Assembly (NCBI GenBank): GCA_036169815.1
Contig: JAVHOA010000089.1
Span: 1-34,351 of the forward strand
Source of the DNA: Hydrocurvibacter sp036169815
GTDB taxonomy: Bacteria; Campylobacterota; Campylobacteria; Campylobacterales; Sulfurimonadaceae
Direction of reading: 5' to 3'
DNA: 34,351 nt
Within the stretch, counting starts at the first letter, position 1, and the number at the start of each line of letters is the position of its first letter. Below, in pieces: positions 32,012 to 34,351 of the stretch. The notes below the pieces were generated by a model. The model had not been told where the DNA came from and ran no database searches. It saw nothing but the letters and a program-made list of their open reading frames with translations. A program made the position numbers and the translations under genes.

Positions 32012-32814
32012 TGAGATTGTTACTCAATAAAATAGTGTTATTTCTCTCAACACTCTCAGCGCTTGTGGGTCTTGCTTTTTTGGCTTGGATTCTCTTTACA
32101 CTCATAAGCAAAGGGCTTAGTTCTCTGCATTTTTCGCTCTTCTTAAACGATCTCATTGATGGAGGGTTGAAAAACCTTATTGTTGGGCAGTTTATTATGG
32201 CGGGCATTGCTTCACTTATTGGTGTGCCGATTGGGATGATGGCTGGGATTTACCTCCAAGAGTATGGACGTGGAAGCTATGTTCGTTTTATCCGCGATTT
32301 GAGTGATATTATGATGAGTGCGCCATCGATTGTTATTGGTGCCTTTGTTTACGCGGTTGTTGTTGTTCCTATGAATGGAACAAGCGGACTTGCGGGAAGT
32401 ATTGCGCTTGCTATTATGATGATACCAATTGTTATCAATACAACGGATAATATGCTCTCACTTGTGCCAAGAGAGTTGCGTGAAGCGGGTATCGCTTTGG
32501 GTGCGAGTAAGTCTCGTGTTATCGTCGATATTATTATTAAAGCGGCAAAAGTTGGGATTATGACGGGTTTATTGCTTGCATTTGCTAGAATCATTGGTGA
32601 AACAGCACCATTGCTTTTTACAAGTGAGACAAGTAACTACTTTTCAGTGGATTTAATGGAGTCGTATCCATCATTGACGGTAAGTATCTATGCACTTGCA
32701 AACGATCCAACATCAGAAAGTCGGGATTTAGCGTGGGCTGCATCATTTATACTTACAATGATGGTTTTAATGATCAATCTTCTTGGAAGATATATTACAA
32801 GAAAAAAAGGATAA
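32011..32814 (+). CDS. pstA: phosphate ABC transporter permease PstA
   Basis: Second channel subunit of the Pst transporter, 267 residues with about six helices (first near 10-33). The permease motif reads EAGIALGASKSRVIVD, followed by the LAFARIIGETAPLLFT helix typical of PstA. A short periplasmic loop near 205-235 (YFSVDLMESYPSL) is normal. AAAGGAT in the end of pstC supplies the ribosome site 7 bp before the ATG, which itself overlaps the pstC stop (TAATG). pstB starts 5 bp after the stop. Confidence 0.95.
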   Translation: MRLLLNKIVLFLSTLSALVGLAFLAWILFTLISKGLSSLHFSLFLNDLIDGGLKNLIVGQFIMAGIASLIGVPIGMMAGIYLQEYGRGSYVRFIRDLSDIMMSAPSIVIGAFVYAVVVVPMNGTSGLAGSIALAIMMIPIVINTTDNMLSLVPRELREAGIALGASKSRVIVDIIIKAAKVGIMTGLLLAFARIIGETAPLLFTSETSNYFSVDLMESYPSLTVSIYALANDPTSESRDLAWAASFILTMMVLMINLLGRYITRKKG

Positions 32815-32819
32815 AAGCT

Positions 32820-33602
32820 ATGCCAATTATGAATATAGAAGATTTTAGTTTTACATATGCAGGTGCTCCTGCAAGATCATTGAACAATATTAATCTACCG
32901 ATCAAAAAAAATTGTATTACTTCATTGATCGGGCCGAGTGGTTGTGGAAAATCAACCCTGCTTCGTTCCCTTAATAGAATGCATGATCTCTATCCAAACA
33001 ATGAGTATGAGGGAAGATTGATGCTTTTAAATGAAGCAACAGAATCAATGGAAAATATTTTAGATATTAAAAAAGAAAATGAGTTTATAGAATTGCGTCA
33101 ACGTGTTGGAATGATCTTTCAAAAACCAACTCCATTTCCAATGAGTATTTTTGACAATGTCGCTTATGGATTGCGTCTTTCAGGAATCAAAAACAAAACC
33201 GAACTCAAAGATAGAGTAGAAGCAGCCCTTAAAGGCAGCGCACTTTTTGGTGAAGTGAGTGACCGTTTAAATAAAAGTGCTATGGGTTTAAGTGGCGGGC
33301 AGCAACAACGTCTTTGTATCGCGCGCGCCGTTGCACTCAAGCCTGAACTGCTTTTGTTTGATGAACCAACTTCAGCGCTCGATCCTATTTCAACGGCTGC
33401 GATTGAAGAGTTGATTGTTGAGCTTAAAAAAGATGTCAGCGTTGCGATTGTCACGCATAATATGCAACAAGCAAGCCGCATTAGTGATTATACGGCATTT
33501 ATGTATTTAGGAGATTTGATTGAGTATGGCCAAACAGAACAAATCTTTTTAAATCCAAGAGAGAAAAAAACAGAAGATTATATTACGGGGAGATTTGGGT
33601 GA
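32820..33602 (+). CDS. pstB: phosphate ABC transporter ATPase PstB
   Basis: ATPase of the Pst transporter, 260 residues from this start (E. coli 257). Walker A GPSGCGKST is at 38-46, the Q-loop at Gln101, signature LSGGQ at 157-161, Walker B LLLFDE at 177-182, and the switch His213. The frame stays open upstream to 32733, but those 29 residues lie inside pstA and have no family counterpart. AAAGG (32806-32810) 9 bp before ATG 32820 and the MPIMNIEDFSFTYA opening fix the start here. The stop TGA overlaps the phoU ATG. Confidence 0.96.
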   Translation: MPIMNIEDFSFTYAGAPARSLNNINLPIKKNCITSLIGPSGCGKSTLLRSLNRMHDLYPNNEYEGRLMLLNEATESMENILDIKKENEFIELRQRVGMIFQKPTPFPMSIFDNVAYGLRLSGIKNKTELKDRVEAALKGSALFGEVSDRLNKSAMGLSGGQQQRLCIARAVALKPELLLFDEPTSALDPISTAAIEELIVELKKDVSVAIVTHNMQQASRISDYTAFMYLGDLIEYGQTEQIFLNPREKKTEDYITGRFG

Positions 33603-34267
33603 TGTTAAAAACATACAGCAAACAGTTAGATGAGATCAATAATAAAATAGTGCATATTGCTGAAAATATTTTAGAAGCAAATAGCGTTATTTTAAACGGG
33701 CTAATGAATTGTGATAGAAATCTTTTAGAGAATGCAAAAAACTCTCTTAAAAATATGAGTTCTAAAATGACAGAGATTGATAATAATATCATCAAAGTTT
33801 TAGCACTTTATTCACCTGAAGCGAGAGATTTGCGTCTTATCGTTTCATTTTTTAAGATTACAAATGAGCTGTTGCGTGCTTCTTCAAATACGAGAACTTT
33901 TATTGCAGGTTTGACAAACTATTGTCAAGAGTTAGATGAAGTGACCGTTAAAGAGTTTGCCGTTCCAATGCAAAAAACAACGGTCGAGTGTTTAAATACA
34001 GTTGTTTTAATGTTAAAAACTACATGTACAGATGAAACGCAAGAGCTTTATAATAAGCTTTTAATCGGTGAGAGCAAAACAGATGACTTGTATGAACTGC
34101 TTCAAGAAAGCGTTATAAAACAAGCACCAAATATAGATGATTTTGGTAAATTTACAAAGATTCTTAGTGCTTTAAGAAAAAGTGAAAAAGTCGCTGACCG
34201 TTCTTTAGATGTTGGTACGCTTCTTCTTTTTGCAAGAGTCGGCGGAGAGATGGGCATCGTAGAGTAG
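33602..34267 (+). CDS. phoU: phosphate uptake regulator PhoU
   Basis: PhoU links the Pst transporter to the phosphate sensor kinase and restrains phosphate uptake. The 221-residue helical protein has the expected tandem three-helix repeats; acidic metal-binding clusters are less clear by eye. The end of the second repeat, KSEKVADRSLDVGT, is close to the PhoU consensus. GGGGAG (33587-33592) can serve ATG 33602, which overlaps the pstB stop, or a GTG one codon earlier (33599); I favour the ATG. It is the last gene of pstSCAB-phoU. A hairpin follows 11 bp after its stop. Confidence 0.93.
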   Translation: MLKTYSKQLDEINNKIVHIAENILEANSVILNGLMNCDRNLLENAKNSLKNMSSKMTEIDNNIIKVLALYSPEARDLRLIVSFFKITNELLRASSNTRTFIAGLTNYCQELDEVTVKEFAVPMQKTTVECLNTVVLMLKTTCTDETQELYNKLLIGESKTDDLYELLQESVIKQAPNIDDFGKFTKILSALRKSEKVADRSLDVGTLLLFARVGGEMGIVE

Positions 34268-34277
34268 CTTGTTTTGT

Positions 34278-34305
34278 GAGGAAACCTTTTCAAAGAGGTT
34301 TCCTC
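34278..34305 (+). terminator. hairpin after phoU, probable end of the pst operon
   Basis: GAGGAAACCT (34278-34287) pairs perfectly with AGGTTTCCTC (34296-34305) around an 8-nt loop. No T-tract follows, so termination may be incomplete or factor-dependent. The remaining 46 bases of the window show no gene start. Confidence 0.55.
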
Positions 34306-34351
34306 TATCGATACAAATCGCATAAGATAAATCAAATCTTTCTCTTTTTAA

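Noticed and set aside
32733..32819. 29-residue N-terminal extension of pstB
   Set aside because: It lies inside pstA; the ribosome site and family start both point to 32820.
1..34351. CRISPR array, tRNA/rRNA genes, insertion sequences or prophage
   Set aside because: No regularly spaced repeats, cloverleaf/CCA ends, transposase-like proteins or phage proteins were found on either strand.

Overview
The window looks like chromosomal DNA of a Campylobacterota (epsilonproteobacterial) species, most likely Sulfurospirillum or a close relative. This placement is an inference from gene content and order: an FlgS-type kinase, an Aer-like PAS protein paired with a chemoreceptor, a membrane-anchored MurF, and a block pyrD/M16/dapA/SDR next to cysS/murJ/fapA/ruvA/ddl/hydrolase/murF that I remember in nearly the same order in Campylobacter jejuni. 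The DNA is AT-rich and very densely coded, with no gene-free stretch over 300 bases. I see no rRNA, tRNA, insertion sequence, prophage or CRISPR array.

Layout. 1-2130: efp and a DJ-1/PfpI gene as a short operon, then a lone lipoprotein gene with its own terminator and a structured intergenic repeat. 2198-9062 (+): dnaE, an M18 aminopeptidase, flgS and a SAM methyltransferase. 9086-11373 (-): pgsA-rseP-yggS. 11487-13422 (-): an FAD-PAS protein and a chemoreceptor with a zinc-binding (CZB) tail, divergent from a small c-type cytochrome (13639+). 14115-18219 (-): pyrD, an M16 peptidase, dapA and a FabL-like reductase, all tightly packed. 18307-21106 (-): murJ and cysS, divergent from 21194-26908 (+): fapA-ruvA-ddl-hydrolase-murF, then a HIT gene. 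27495-29464 (+): ktrB-ktrA potassium uptake. 29495-29798 (-): two tiny membrane-protein genes, one of only 31 codons. 29911-34267 (+): the complete phosphate operon pstS-pstC-pstA-pstB-phoU.

Most genes serve housekeeping roles: translation (efp, cysS), replication and repair (dnaE, ruvA), peptidoglycan synthesis (dapA, ddl, murF, murJ), phospholipid and fatty-acid synthesis (pgsA, FabL-like), pyrimidines (pyrD), membrane proteolysis (rseP), motility and taxis (flgS, PAS/receptor pair) and ion uptake (ktrAB, pst).

The most unusual signal is not a gene. The perfect palindrome TTACATGTAA (often CTTACATGTAAG) occurs 11 times exactly and 9 more times with one or two changes, inside and between unrelated genes, where chance predicts about 0.1 exact copies. 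Inside genes it mostly sits in the two reading frames it leaves open (reading LHV or TCK). In the third frame, which would create a TAA stop, every copy has lost exactly that stop. Two copies form a perfect 12-bp hairpin between pstS and pstC. Other points are a diverged pair of intergenic stem-loop repeats, a Pho-box-like tandem repeat in front of pstS, and the two-gene small-protein operon.
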